Shown here: positions 22,145-34,828 of the stretch, one piece after another | Layout: each line of letters opens with the position of its first letter | Numbering within the stretch: the stretch's first letter is position 1 | From: Rutstroemia sp. NJR-2017a BVV2 | Lineage: Eukaryota; Ascomycota; Leotiomycetes; Helotiales; Rutstroemiaceae | NCBI GenBank assembly: GCA_002946415.1 | Contig: NJPS01000010.1 | Coordinates: forward strand, 1,178,001-1,242,000 | Direction of reading: 5' to 3' | Length of the DNA: 64,000 nt | The notes under the pieces: generated by a model | Seen by the model: the letters and a program-made list of their open reading frames with translations, nothing else | The model's database searches: none | Told to the model about the DNA's origin: nothing | Translations under genes and position numbers: made by a program

Positions 22145-23310
22145 TCATAACTTCGTACCCACGTCTTTCGGCCTCGCCAACTTCTCCTTAACCACCCTCT
22201 TCACCGTCTCCACAGGCAAATCCCTCGTCTCCACCCCCAACCAAACCTTCTCCTGCTCCAGCCCCTGCCAAATCATCGCCTCCACCCCCCCTACAACCAA
22301 CCACCCTCTCCCCTCCGCCAACGCCGCAATTTGCGTCTCCGGACTTGGATGATAGCACATTTCCAGAATCGCCCCCTTGCCCTCCTCCTTACTCAAAAAC
22401 TCATCAATAATCCCCCGCGCTCTCTTCTCGTCGTCCGACACGGGCGGGAAATCCGGTATGGCGCTGACGATCACCTTCGGCGCTGGTAACGATTGCGCTT
22501 GCGCTATGCTTTCGATGTACAGGAGCCCGTCGCCGAAACCGTTCGCCGTGCATTCGGCGATTACGGCGTCGCATTCGCTCTTGTCCCGGTTGACCATGTA
22601 GATGGTTTCGCAGCCGAGGAATTTCTTCAGCGCGTACACGGCCGCGCGACACGTGCCGCCGCCGCCGATTACCATGCCGGCTGCCCCGCGCGCGGAGGCA
22701 GTTACGTGCGGAGGAGCGTTCTGCAGGAGGGCTTCGCGGATGCCGATGCAGTCGGTGTTGGTGCCGCAGAGGAGCCGGCGGCCGTCGGGGGATGTGCGGT
22801 GGTAGATGGTGTTGATGGCGCCGATGGCGGAGCCTTCGGGGGTGAGGAGGTCGAGGTGGGGGAGGATGGCGACTTTGAAGGGCATGGTTACGGATGCGCC
22901 GAGGAATTTGGGGGATTGGGTGAGGAGGAGACAGTCGGAGAGGGAGCGGGTTTCGTAGAGGAATTGGTTGTAGTTTAGAGAGAGGGAGTTGAAGATTGTG
23001 GAGTGGACTGGAGAGGGAGGTTGTTAGCCAGGTGGTGGAGAGGAGCATGTTGATGGGATGGAGATCTTAAGAAGTTCATGGTAGCTGCAAGAGATGATGA
23101 TATTGAAGTCCCAAGTAAGAGTGCGATGAGTGTGAATTGTGAAGTAGCAGTAAACACAGCTGTAGAAAGAAGTGCATGCTTACAGAGAGGTGATAGAGAG
23201 TGCGCAATTGGATATCCAAAAAGGTATGCCACTTTATCCAGATGGGAGATATCCGGGGGAGGAACCGCGGGGGCGGAGGAAGGAATTGTGGCGTCTGGAG
23301 TAGCGGACAT
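22145..23310 (-). CDS. qutB: Quinate/shikimate dehydrogenase
   Basis: Two exons, 23310-23184 and 23007-22145, with a 176-nt intron, encode 329 residues, the usual length for QutB/QA-3. The enzyme oxidises quinate to 3-dehydroquinate (and shikimate to 3-dehydroshikimate) with NAD. Motifs: YLFGYPIAHSLSPLFHS around residues 30-45 across the splice, LGASVTMPFK with the catalytic Lys87, GAINTIY, GTNTDCIGI with the catalytic Asp, and the nucleotide-binding loop VIGGGGTCRAAVYALKKFLG. The start ATG opens MSATPDATIPSSAPAV. The coding sequence is markedly GC-rich in its 5' half of exon 2. It is divergent from the permease gene qutD across 1.77 kb and convergent with qutG. Confidence 0.94.
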
Positions 23311-25076
23311 GGTTGCAAATCTGGGGAGCTTCGATATGCACAATGGAATATCTCAAATTCGAAGGCTGTAGTATACCGAGCTGAAGGAGGAAAACCCAAT
23401 ATCAGATTGATGAGGGGGAAAGAGCTTGACCTCGTTCCGGAAGATGTCGGGTCGGAAAAGGTATCAAGCAAAGCAACCGACTTGCAATAAAGCCCTTGAC
23501 GTTCGGAAAAGATATCTGACAATGTAGCCGAGGGTTACAAAGCTCTCAGTATCCAGAGAGTCGCGTGTTGATATCTAGTTTCACAGAAGTAGCAAAGATC
23601 AAGCCGACGTTGAGAGTACGAATGAAGTCAACTCAACCGCCTAACAGCTATTTCAAGCGCGGAATTCGGAATTAGTGCGCAGGAAGAAACAATCGGAAGA
23701 ATGATGAAGAGAAATCCAAAGCCTCGAAACCTAGCAAATCTCTATGCAATCCACAGTGCAGACGCACGCAAGCAAGCCATTACTAGGTTATTTCCTTGTC
23801 ATCGCGTTTGTAAGTTTTGTCAGTCCCCGCAGTATTCTTTATCCGATGAGGGGTCTCGCTACCAGGTCCTAGCTGTTATGGGGAATGCTTGACTCGCTCA
23901 GCCAATGGGTGCTCTTATAGTTCGCTGTTTTGCTCCGCTAAACGAGTAGTTTTCGGCGAGATAATGCCAGTTAGGGGTTAGTATTGGCTGTTCGAGCGGA
24001 CGCCAAGCTATGGCTTGCTTGTGCATGTTCAGACTTGATACTTTTTCGTCGTTCAAAATTCAATTTGCTTCAGAAATCTGGACGAGTCCGGTGATTTAGA
24101 GACTCTCTAGACGTTGGGGGACCAAGCAACTGGAGGCGGAGCTCTGGGCTCTTTGCAGCCCGGTCTAGCGGTGTCAGGACAAGCATTCGCTGGGACAAGA
24201 AATTCCAAGGTATTTTGGCCATGGCGTAAAGAAATGTTTGAATCCATCGGATAAGCTCTTTCGAGACCGTGTGTTTACATGGACGCGTATATTGTGGATG
24301 ATGGATGATGGATGATTGAAGCGGCGTAGCAGCCACCAAAAAGGACGAGACAGCCCGTACAGTACGCCGTCGTCATATCGTATAATTCCATGCCAATGGA
24401 GTGGGATCTTACCGCTTTCAAGCAATATCGTCGGACATCTTTTCCCAAACCTAGATACCCCGTAGATTCCCCAAGCGGAGAAGCAGCAGGGCAAAAGTCT
24501 TTTCCCCCTCCTCTCCCCACATCATCCTACTTCGTACACCAACCATCTCCAATCTTTAGAACTAGGGCATGACCATCAACCCCAGTCATTCTTCCCCACC
24601 CGACCAGACTTGCTCTGCTGTGTGCCACCCGAGCTTGTGGGATTAACTAGGAGGTTGACAGCCATCTCAATACTGCCATTGTTTCTTACCCCAGAGTCCA
24701 GTTTGGCCTAGACAGTCCTTGGCACATCCCCGGGAACAGGTCCCGCAATCTGCTTTTCTATTTCTAAGGGAAGTCAAGCGAGTTCCTTTGGGCGGATGCC
24801 CCTTCATATCTGTCAGGTCCACTGTATCGGTATTTACTTATAAGTGAGGTACTCCGTTACGAGTTGTCTTATTTTCATCTCTTCATTATCCGGCATCTTC
24901 GTCTTCTTATATCGTCGCAGTCTCGAAGTTGTGTTGACAAACACAATACATTTCGAGCGGGTCCAGTTGAATTAGCTAGTGACTCAGGCGCCTGAAGAAT
25001 TTTTCTTCTCCAACGGGGCCCTCAGATTGGGGACAACAACCTCATCAGACCGGAATTGATTTTATATATCATCAAG
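23311..25076. promoter_or_regulatory. Divergent intergenic region, qutB and qutD
   Basis: 1.77 kb lie between the two start codons. No credible gene was found and no type II dehydroquinase frame. Single half-sites resembling the activator site occur (GGATAA at 24249, TTATCC near 23840), but no full palindrome. A short perfect palindrome ACTTATAAGT lies near 24837. A TATA-like TTTATATATC lies just upstream of qutD. Confidence 0.45.
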
Positions 25077-26859
25077 ATGGGTCTTTTATCGCTGGTTGAG
25101 GGTATGTTATGAATGAACTTTTCAGAACCGAATGAACTCGTCTCTAACATCCTCAGATCGCCCTACACCACCATGCGTCTACAACTTCCGCGTCTATTTT
25201 TGCGCGACGGTGTATGTATAGCCCATCACCAGGTAAACGGTCTTAGAGTCTGACTATATGCAGAGCCGCATTTTGCGCAGTGATGATTGGATATGATTCT
25301 GCCTTCATTGGAGGAACAATCGCCCTCACATCCTTTAAGAAGGAATTCGACTGGTCATCCTATTCGACCGAGGAAGCCAATCTGATATCCGAAAACATCG
25401 TGTCAGTTTATCAAGCTGGAGCTTTCTTCGGTGCTCTATTTGCCTATGCTGCTGGTCATTACTGCGGTCGAAAACTCGGCCTGCAAATTTTCTCGGCGAT
25501 CTTCCTTCTTGGTGCTGGACTTATGCTTGGCGCAAATGGAAACCGTGGTCTTGGATTGATTTATGGTGGCAGAGTTTTGGCCGGTATCGGCGTTGGTGGA
25601 GCTTCGAATTTGACTCCTATTTACATTTCGGAACTAGCTCCTCCAGCAATTCGTGGACGTTTGGTCGGATTGTACGAGATGGGATGGCAGATTGGAGGTG
25701 TTGTCGGCTTCTGGATCAACGTAAGTGATTTGTGCTACTTTGAGAAAACCCCTAACTGACATGACCATAGTATGGCGTTTCAACCACCATGCCAGCCGAC
25801 CACGCACAATGGATCATCCCATTCGCAATCCAACTCATCCCAGCAGGCCTCATGTTCGTCGGGCTCTTCCTCATCAAGGAATCCCCCAGATGGCTCATGA
25901 GCAAAGGAAAGCGAGCCGAAGCTCTGAAAAATTTATGCTGGATCCGCAAACTCTCGTCCGACGATATCTACATGCTTGAAGAAGTATCCGCCATCGACGC
26001 CGCTCTCGAACATCAACACTCCACCGTCGGCCTCGGCTTCTGGCAACCATTCCGCGCCCTCGGCAACGACAAGAAAGTCATGTACCGCTTCGCCCTTGGC
26101 TGCTCGCTCTTCTTCTGGCAAAACACCTCCGGCATCAACGCCATCAACTACTACTCCCCCACCGTATTCAAAGAGATCGGTGTCGTCGGAACCAACGCCT
26201 CTCTCCTCACAACCGGCATCTTCGGCGTAATCAAAGCCGTCGTCACCCTCGTCTGGCTCTTCTTCCTGATCGACAACTTCGGCCGTCGCAACCTCCTCAT
26301 CTACGGCGCTTTCGGCGGCGCCATCTGCCTGTACTACGTCGGCGCGTATATCGCTGTCGCAGACCCGGCTTCCCATCCAACCACATCGCTCACCCCCGGC
26401 GGCAAATCCGCAATGGCCTTCTTCTACCTCTGGACCGCGTGCTACACCCCGTCCTGGAACGGCACCCCCTGGGTCATCAACTCGGAGATGTTCCCGCAGA
26501 ACGTGCGCACGCTGGGGCAGGCCTTTGCCGCCGCGTCGAACTGGTTCTTTAACTTCCTCGTCGCGCGCTTCACAGCGCAGATGTTCAGTGCCATGGGCTA
26601 CGGCGTGTTTCTGTTCTTCGCGAGCCTGATGATGTGCTCAATTGTGTTTGTGTGGTTTTTGGTGCCGGAGACGAAGGGGATACCGCTAGAGAGCATGGAT
26701 CGTTTGTTCAGTAAGGATTTGAAGGCGAGACATGCGCATAAGATTGTGATGGCGGAGTTGGCGGAGGATGAGGAGCTGTTTAGGGCGAATGTGGAGGGGA
26801 GTGGGATGAAGTTGGAAAAAGATGGGAGCGAGAAGGCGGCACATGTGGAGGTTGTTTGA
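25077..26859 (+). CDS. qutD: Quinate permease, MFS sugar-porter family
   Basis: Four exons, 25077-25101, 25157-25211, 25264-25720 and 25771-26859, encode 541 residues. The first two exons are tiny but all junctions keep frame. Sugar-porter signatures are clear: GRVLAGIGVGGASNLTPIYI, IKESPRWLMSKGKRAEA, NAINYYSPTVFKEIG and VPETKGIPLESMDRLF. Twelve membrane segments are expected, with the large loop in the middle and a charged cytoplasmic tail. The opening MGLLSLVEDRPTPPCVYNFR is typical of fungal quinate permeases (QutD/QA-Y), which take up quinate by proton symport at the plasma membrane. Location beside qutB supports this over a hexose transporter. Exon 4 has strong C-ending codon bias, suggesting high expression. 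Confidence 0.94.
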
Positions 26860-27894
26860 TCTCGAAAAGAGATTTGAGTTTAATATATCTATTGCTTTTT
26901 GTATTATTTGGGGGTTCTCTCCACGGAGATGGGCTGGCGGGTTATTGATGATGCATGAAATATTTTCTATCTATAGATAGCAGCTATATGAGTTAAGTTA
27001 TGAATTCATGAAACCACACTATTCCATCCAGTCCCATCAAGTCCTGCTCTCCACCTCGAATCTTCACTACGACTCCATCACCATCCCAATTTCTCGCTGC
27101 ACTCCAGCCCACGGAAACAACCAAATGATTCCAGAGAAAGTTTTAAAATTGTTCAAGAAGTTCTCTTGCCCTTCACCCACCAATCTCTTTCGAGACTGCG
27201 ATTAAAAAACCAGAGTAAAGTGCCTTCTAGTCCCGACATTACAAAACCCCATCTCGTATCTTGCGATACGAAACAGGATTCTGCAAAGATATTTGATATA
27301 CCAACGCTCCGTTAAGAACATCTTTCTAGAGGAAAGGAATGCTCCTGCGACCTCTACAGATCGCATCGCTGGATTAGGGTTTGTGACGAAAAAGAACAGC
27401 TTGAGTGGATGAGTGGGAAAGTGTGTGCAATGTGAAGATGTGGGTGTTTTGGGAAGTATTTGCCAGATAAGGCGAGATCGGAGGGGATATGAAAGATCAG
27501 AAGGGATGTGAAAGCGCTGCTGGAAAGATACGTCAAGAGAATAAAAATAGAAGAGGTGGATGTACTTACTTAGCTTCGTTCAAACAATACCCGAATGATG
27601 TAGGTGGCATTAGCATACTCATGCACAGAAAGAACAAGAAGAGAGGAAGAATAAAACATAAGACGTCGTTTGGCTCGTAAAAATGCACAAATACTCCTCC
27701 CTCTATGCCATCTCGCGATAGTCCTGCCTCGCAAGGTAAATCTTATTCCTTTCCTTTGTCTTACCGCCCAACCAGCCAGATCAAATCCCGATCATGTTTG
27801 TGTCCCTCTACGCCACGCTAATGGGTATAAAAGCAAGAAAAAAATAGCAAAAAATGAAAGAAGCAGATTGATTCTTTGATATGTGGCCAATAAT
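26860..27894. other. Gene-free stretch between qutD and PRPP synthetase
   Basis: About 1 kb between convergent gene ends, A-rich in the right half. Small frames lack motifs. I see nothing else. Confidence 0.5.
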
Positions 27895-29572
27895 CTAATC
27901 GCTGGAGTGGGTGAAAAGAGCAGAGATCGATTCGCCGTAATGGTTTCTCCTGATAGCTTCGGACAAGAGTTGTGATAGGTCTAGGACTTGCAATTTCTTT
28001 GCGTCCCTAGACTTCTCGATGGGGATGGGGAAGGAGTTGGTGACGACAATTACGTCTATGCAATCGCAGTTTTCAAGTTCTTGGAGAGAATTTCCTCCGA
28101 AAAGCCCGTGAGTTGCGATACAATAGACCTTTTTGGCTCCACCGCGCTTGACGACCGTTTCGGCTGCGGCGATCCAACTGCCTGCTTTATCGATCATGTC
28201 GTCGACGATGAAGACTGTACGATTCCGCACGTCACCGACTAGCGTAATCATTTGTTCCAGGCCAGGATCATTGAATCCATCTTCTTCCTCATCAGAGCCT
28301 GCGGCGTCACCAGTTCCGCCAAGTGCGTGTGGTTCTGGATTGAAAATCGAGGACGCCATAGACATGGAGATCGACATGGGATCTTCCTCTGGGCGCTCCA
28401 GGATTAAAGATGATGACATGGCGGATTGTGTGGGAGATGGATAATCATCTGGCACAATGTGACCTTGCACCAATCTTCCATGAGTGACCTCTCGAGCCTT
28501 CTCATCTGTATAGTGTGCTTCTGTGTCATCGTCGAGTGGTGTAGATCGTGGCTGTGGTGTGGTGTGGGCTCTAGTGAGTGGAGAGGGCTGTCCGACTGAA
28601 TTTCGATGCGCTGTTCTAATCGACGCAGGTATGTAGGGTGGCCGTTGCGAAGAGGGATAGCTATCTTGACGCGCTCTCGTTGCTCTGGTTGGAGAATCTC
28701 CATTGGCTGAAGAGATTTGTTCAACCGCCGGTACGGAGTCCGAGTCGGCATTTTTCTCAGGAGCTGCTGCTTCTTCTGAACCAATTTGTAGCTTACTGAT
28801 ATCGTTGTCCAGTTCTGCACCAGTCAGGTCATCGAGCCGACTCATAATCATACTTGCAGACATATTTCCGCCCATTCTTCTCTTATCTGTTGTAACCATT
28901 CCAAAATTGAGCTTCAATGCATCTGCCAACGATGTTACTCGCTTTGTGCCACCAGCGTTTTTGGAAACGCAAACAGCTTCCCTCCACTCAGTAACATTGT
29001 GTCGGATCCATCGCGCTATCAATGGCTCTGCATGAAGATTGTCGACAGGGCATTTGAAGAAGCCTTGCATTTGCGAAGCATGGAGATCGATGGTAATAAC
29101 GTGATCGATTCCAGCGACGTGTAATAGGTTCGCGAGCATTCGAGCAGTGATAGCCCCTCGGTGTGATTTCTTCTTTGATTGTCTGCTATACGGAAAGTAC
29201 GGTAGAACAGCTACATAAATCAGTAAAGGGGATTTTGATCTTGTTGAACACTCTATCGACATACCGGTGATCTTGTTCGCTGAGCCTCCCTTACAAGCAG
29301 ATATCATGATGAGAAGCTCCATAATACTATCATTAATCTTGCCACTGCCAGATTGAACGACAAATACGTCTTTTTCACGGATACTGGTCATGATTTTGAC
29401 GCTGGTTTCTCCCTAAAGCCGTGATGTTAGCTTGATCGATTTGGAACATCGGGAAGTTTACATTGGCGAACTGCGTGAGTTCGACCGGAGCCGGCGCCAT
29501 TCCTAGGTTCGAACATATTTGACCTGTGAGTTTTGGACATGAACTGCCGGCGAAGATAAGTGTATTGCGCAT
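27895..29572 (-). CDS. PRS1: Ribose-phosphate pyrophosphokinase with large insertion
   Basis: Three exons, 29572-29462, 29412-29265 and 29210-27895, give 524 residues. The enzyme makes PRPP from ribose-5-phosphate and ATP, for nucleotides, His and Trp. Motifs: MRNTLIFAGSSCPKLTGQIC, NGETSVKIMTSIREKDVFVV, ITIDLHASQMQGFF, VCVSKNAGGTKRVTS, MVTTDKRR and the PRPP-binding VFIVDDMIDKAGS. Between about residues 200 and 405 a Ser/Pro-rich, low-complexity segment splits the catalytic domain, which resembles the non-homologous region of yeast Prs1 but is longer. Yeast Prs1 works in heteromers and also supports cell-wall integrity. Intron 2 is 54 nt, free of stops and in frame. The gene is divergent from the XPG-like gene, 245 bp apart. 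Confidence 0.93.
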
Positions 29573-29817
29573 CGTGATGGAGAATTCCTATGGAGTAATG
29601 TCTTGATGAGGAAAGAAAATTTGGAAAAGTTTGGCGAGATTCGTCGGTGGGGCTGAACTTTTTATGCAGACCCATTTCCATTTGCAGGGGGCACAACAAC
29701 CCCTCCGTTAGCTTACACAATTCCGCCTCGAAGTGCTAGAAACGCAACGTGAATTGATGCTAAATTCATCCTTCAATTCATGCGTCGCAAGACAAACGAG
29801 ATGCAGTATCCTGCACA

Positions 29818-31699
29818 ATGGGGATTCCTCACCTGATAACCTATCTGCGACCTTTCGCAACGCGCGAATCATTGAAGGACAAAGAAATCGTTATTGATGG
29901 CCCCGGACTGGCTTATCATATTTACCATCTCTGCCAAAGTACTAGAGTATCTGCAGGCAACTATTTCGAGGCAGCTCCGTCATACAAAGAGCTTGGGGAG
30001 ACAGTTTTGGAATGGCTCGATGGACTGGAGAAAGGGGGGTCTACAGTGTGAGAGGCAAAGGGTCGCTGTACGTTAGGCAGTTGCTGATTTTTGGACTAGG
30101 AAGCGGATATATTTTGACGGTTACCTCCCTGCAAGTAAATTCGATGTTCGATTAGAGAGACTTGGTGGGAATACAAAGCAATTGCACGATTATTACAACC
30201 AGTATCCTGACGGGTTAAGATATCAATCAAGTTCTACCACCCGCCAAAAGCCCTCATCGTTCCCATTTGGGTTCGTCTACCCACGAAATAGCTATACAAA
30301 GCTTCCTGCCCTACCATTTCTTGTTGCGGCATGTATAGAAGCATTGCAGGGATCCAATTCGTATAGGGATGTTGTTGAGATGGTGCCTGGCGAGGCAGAT
30401 GCGTTCTGTGCTAGCTACTTGAGCGAGCATGGCGGCATCGTCTTGACTGGCGATTCTGATCTGCTCGTCCATGATCTGGGCGTAAACGGATCAGTCACCT
30501 TCTTCAAAGACATCGAAGTCGCACCCGAAAATGGTAGAACCTCGCTACTATCCCAAATATATCATGCTGCCCGTATTGTTGAGAGGTTAGACCTTCCACA
30601 AACAGACGGCATTCGTGCGCTTGCATTTGAAATAATTATAGACTCCCATGGCAGTTTTCGCAAACTTCTTGCACAAGCAAAGATATCGAATGCAATACGA
30701 CAACATCAGACGGTGTATGAATCTTTCGTCAAAGAATATTCACCCATGAAGATTAATGATAGTCACCATACCTCAGTGGCGAAGGGCTTGTCGGCGCTGA
30801 GGATGGCTTTCCAGCATCTTGATACTCGTATTTGTGAGTATATTCTACAATTTCCTTACCTCATGAGCAAACTGGGAGAAGGGCAAGATATCTCAGACAG
30901 CAAAGAAACTACCGATATCTTTTTGCCGTTTCTTGTCGACTCTCCAGCAAAAACAAATGCTTGGGAGATGTCTACATCCATACGTCAGCTAGCATATGCT
31001 TGCGTCAACCTTGTTGTTCCGGCTGTAGACCACAAGTATACTGTTTTTGAACACCGAAGACAACTGAAGACTTCGCGCGGAAGAGAATGGGATGTTCCTT
31101 CACCTGCAGACCTTCCCGAAGCGTGCGGAAACATCATCACATTTCTAGAGAATGTCCAGCATAATCTCTTGAACCGCCCATCTATCAATTTTTGGTTGGC
31201 CGTCGCCTTCACTCAGGACGTCGATATCTCATCGACGCTTGGTAAAACGGCTCTGAGTAAGCAACTATTATCTAGCAGTCTCTCCCGCAAGAAAACTCAA
31301 ATGACTTGGGATCGTATACACTGGACGGCGCAAGTACACGGTTCATACTATTCGTTCAGAATTCTAAAGCAGATCATCGGCTTTGCGGTAGCCGTTGGAG
31401 ATCGTGCAACATTACCGGAAACCCTACTCCGCCTTCATGAGCTGCTTAAAAATCTGCCCAGCTTGCTTGTAAGTCAGGTCGATGATATTGGAAATATAGA
31501 GGAACTGCGACCTCTTGCTGTCAAAGTCTCGTCAGACGAACTAGTAAATGAAAATGAACAGGGTTCTTTTGCGAAGCAGAAAGTATCCTCCAAGCAATCG
31601 AAGAAGAACAAGAAGAAGAGAAAAAGAAAGCAAGCGAACGTCGGCGAAAAAGAGGGAGGCAGATCAAACAATCCGTTCGATCTACTAACAATGACATAG
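29818..31699 (+). CDS. Asteroid / XPG-type nuclease domain protein
   Basis: Two exons, 29818-30047 and 30100-31699 (52-nt intron), encode 609 residues. The N-terminus MGIPHLITYLRPFATRESLK and IVIDGPGLAYHIY form an XPG-N-like start. VVEMVPGEADAFCASYL followed by GGIVLTGDSDLLVHD is the XPG-I acidic cluster. The middle is helical and divergent, and the C-terminus is a strong basic nuclear-localisation run (KQSKKNKKKRKRKQ). Asteroid-family proteins are related to FEN1/XPG but lack the later helix-hairpin-helix part; their biochemical activity is poorly known. The catalytic acids kept here (Asp27, the EAD and DSD) leave nuclease activity possible. Confidence 0.88.
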
Positions 31700-32885
31700 T
31701 TATGTTCGGCTAGAGCTTCATGAATGATACTCGAGCTTCTTAGGGACGTCTATGCCCGATCCAACGCAGCCTGATCAACTACCTTCGCGGAGCGGTATAA
31801 AATGCTTTGATTTTCGCCCAGTTACCGCTCATCCAAACTGTAGTATCCAGATTATAAGTCTCTCCATATGTGGGAGCCGCTCAACCAATAACACAACCCT
31901 CCTTGCGACGATTACACTAGTAATCGGCTCTGCTGTATCACAATGGGGCAAAAAGAATAAACATAAGCTTCTATGGTAAGCTAGAAAGGAAGCACGATAG
32001 GACCTACAGGTATATCTCTACTTGAGTTGGAATGAAATGCTGCTCTTTCTGTGTTGCCAATTTTCTTCCTGTCTCACTGTTGTGCTGGGGCGAGGGGTAG
32101 CCAAGAATCATTTACATCTCACCTCAACGAATCATATAATGTGGTAGCAATATCCACTTGGCGGCAATGACCGTGAATGACGGCTCTCCTCGGCCGAATT
32201 CACTCTATTATTTCTCAATATAAGATTAGGAGCACAGCTGTAAGACCAAGTTGAATTCACTAGAAAGTTGTGATATATTGGCAGATTGGAGTGCTTAAAT
32301 TCTTGGGCGCCCCTCCTCAAGGTTCGCGTTATTCGACATATATTGCTCATACACTTTTTCTGGCTCCGTTGCCCTCTTTACCCTCTATCAATCTTACACT
32401 CTACCAAGAACCATCCATTATGAATAATATTCTCGGCTGGAGAATCTTCAGACTTGTTACATAGCACAACAGTGCGTATCTTGGTGTTGATTCTAAAGTC
32501 TGAATTGTTATTTTGGGGGCTCATAGCACAGTCGAAGCCAACTGCGGAAAGAGCAATTCACCTTCCACTGAGACCTTAGCTGAGTTGATTCTGCAAAAAA
32601 TTCGAACGCCAGAGCCTTTTTCATTTCCCTTTTTTTCGACCTCCAAGAGTATTCTCTTCGATTGAATGTCCCTGCCCTCCGTGATTAAGGATACTGTTCA
32701 TGTGTTCCATTCCAGCTTGAGGAATACGCGGGAGACCTTCGTGTTGCTGACACTGGTAGGAGCGTGAACGACAGTGACTCAGAAAGCTGATTCAATGACC
32801 ACTCTGCAGCTCGTTTCGATATCTCAAACACCGAACCCACCGTCAGATTACCCAGCCCTCTGTCGAAACTGCCAACGACAACACG
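31700..32885. other. Gene-free stretch upstream of the SIM-containing gene
   Basis: Nearly 1.2 kb with no frame that looks like protein. It should include the terminator of the XPG-like gene and the promoter of the next gene. No repeats were seen. Confidence 0.45.
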
Positions 32886-34828
32886 ATGCCGGCAGAAGAA
32901 CCTAGACCGCAGTGGGAACTATGCCGAACACGGAAAGAGAAACATAGACGCGCCGTTTTTATGATGTATAAAGACCTCATAATGGGACTCTCTATTCACC
33001 CCGAACAGATTGAGATATGTGTTGACATCCGCTACGAAAAGCTTAAATCCTCGAGCAATAGTTTGTCTCGTGGCAGCGTTGTAGAAATTTGCAACGAACT
33101 CGTCCGCCATGGCTGGTTTGAGCCGGGTTCATTAGCTCGGGTTTATCTTGATGGTCTCGAGAGGAAGGTGAGTAATTGCTTTCGAAATTGGGTAGAGATA
33201 ATGTGGTATCTAATGATAAACAGCGTGCAGATGCTGCAGACGAACTACGAAAGCTCATCGAAATTAATCCTAGAAACATTATTGAGATATCAGACGATGA
33301 CTCCGAAGATGATGGCGACTATCGACCGAAGGTTTCTCCACAAAGACCTACCGATAGAGACTTACATAAGCGGCCCTCAGGAAGCAATACAAGGATAGAC
33401 CAAACATCCGGACGAATACAGAAACCAAATCAAAATCCTAGTCCAGCGCATGTGAGGACGAAAGCCAAGGGTAAAGGGAAAGCGCCAGCGCAGTTGCCGG
33501 CTAATGTGAACAAGGATGCCAGATCAGGTAGAGGAGAGATTGCCAGATCTGAGCTCCGCAGAAATGACACAGGAATACCGTCAAATCAAAGTATGAACAT
33601 GCCGGGTATGTACTTCGATAACGCAATTTGACCTATAAAGATTAATAATTACAAAATCTTAGCTGCGAGAAGACTTGGTGTTAGACCGAGAAAAGTAAGT
33701 CTCGCTGACTACTATGTGCAAGGATCGGATTTACCTTATATGGCATTCAAACTACAACATAATATCATGACTTGTATACAAGACGCGCTGGAAGATATGC
33801 TGTTTCGGTTCGCGAAAAAGTGGCTACCAATGATATTGGAAGCGAACAAGTGGGACACACCAGAAGCATGTGAATTGAGTCTATGGTGGATCTGTCTCAA
33901 AGAATGCAAGGTACCAGTAGAAGCAGTCAGATCTGTAACACCTGGTCTTGAGAGGTTGCTTCATCGGCTCAAACACGTTAGACATTGTGCTGTCCATCGT
34001 GTTCCCGACATCCCCATAAAGTCCATGCTGATGATGGTTGAAGATGCTCGTCTCTTAGCTCAGGCGTTACGAGATGATTCGCTAGTGCCAATCTTTACGC
34101 TGTGGGAAGAGGCTTTAAAGCAAATTCAGGGATTGCCAGACCGCTCTCGGGGACAAGGTAGAGTGGCGGATGCACAAAGAAGCTTCGATCTCATCAGTCG
34201 AGAAAGAAGGGAGGTGTCTAGAAAAACAGACGATGTGCACCAAAGAATATCGATTCTTCGGCAGGACCTATCGCGGTTGGAACAGGAACTTGAAGAATTA
34301 AGAAACCAACATACCTCGCTGTGTATACAAGAAGACGCTGCACAGAAGTTCTTATCGACAGAACAGCAAGCGCGCGATTCGAGTGTGACCGTCGACGATG
34401 AAGCATCACATGCTATTGAGAAAATCTTCAGGCTCCCCACACATGCAAGTCAGAGGCAGCAGGAGGCGCCAAACAATGCCCTTTCTGGTCTCCTTGTGGG
34501 TCTTCGCGATGTAGGCCGGATTGGATTCTCTCATCCAGTCGCTCCACGTGCGGTGTCCTCCCATGATCCTTATCTTGGGCATGTTCTTAGGTCAGCTCAA
34601 ACCATTGGCACGACCCTGCCTGTCGCGTTGAGCACCCAAGTGCATCCTCAGGCGCAGGATCAGAATGACGCTGATGCTATTGAGTCTCAGTTGCAAGGTA
34701 GTGATATGAGAATCCCTAATAGTAGGGGGCGAGAGAGTGGTATAACAGGTTTACAGCCTGTCACAGAGACGATTCTGGGCGGTGTGGCAGAGGAACTGGG
34801 TGATCGGGATTTTGTGTCGTTTGCATAA
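32886..34828 (+). CDS. Hypothetical nuclear-type protein with SIM-like motif and coiled coil
   Basis: Three exons, 32886-33167, 33224-33605 and 33663-34828, encode 609 residues, and all junctions keep frame. Family not recognised. Visible parts: a charged N-terminal helical domain (residues 1-110), then NIIEISDDDSEDDGD at 112-126, which fits a SUMO-interacting motif (hydrophobic I-I-x-I followed by acids). A long basic, disordered linker follows (AKGKGKAPAQ). A helical domain from about 240 contains ALEDMLFRFAKKWLP and LSLWWICLKECKVPVEAVRS. A strong coiled coil runs from about residue 400 to 455 (RISILRQDLSRLEQELEELR), then a disordered tail. The layout suggests a scaffold in a chromatin or SUMO-linked complex, but that is inference. 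Confidence 0.8.

Noticed and set aside
22493..22978. Plus-strand frame over qutB
   Set aside because: GC-rich shadow of the quinate dehydrogenase coding strand.
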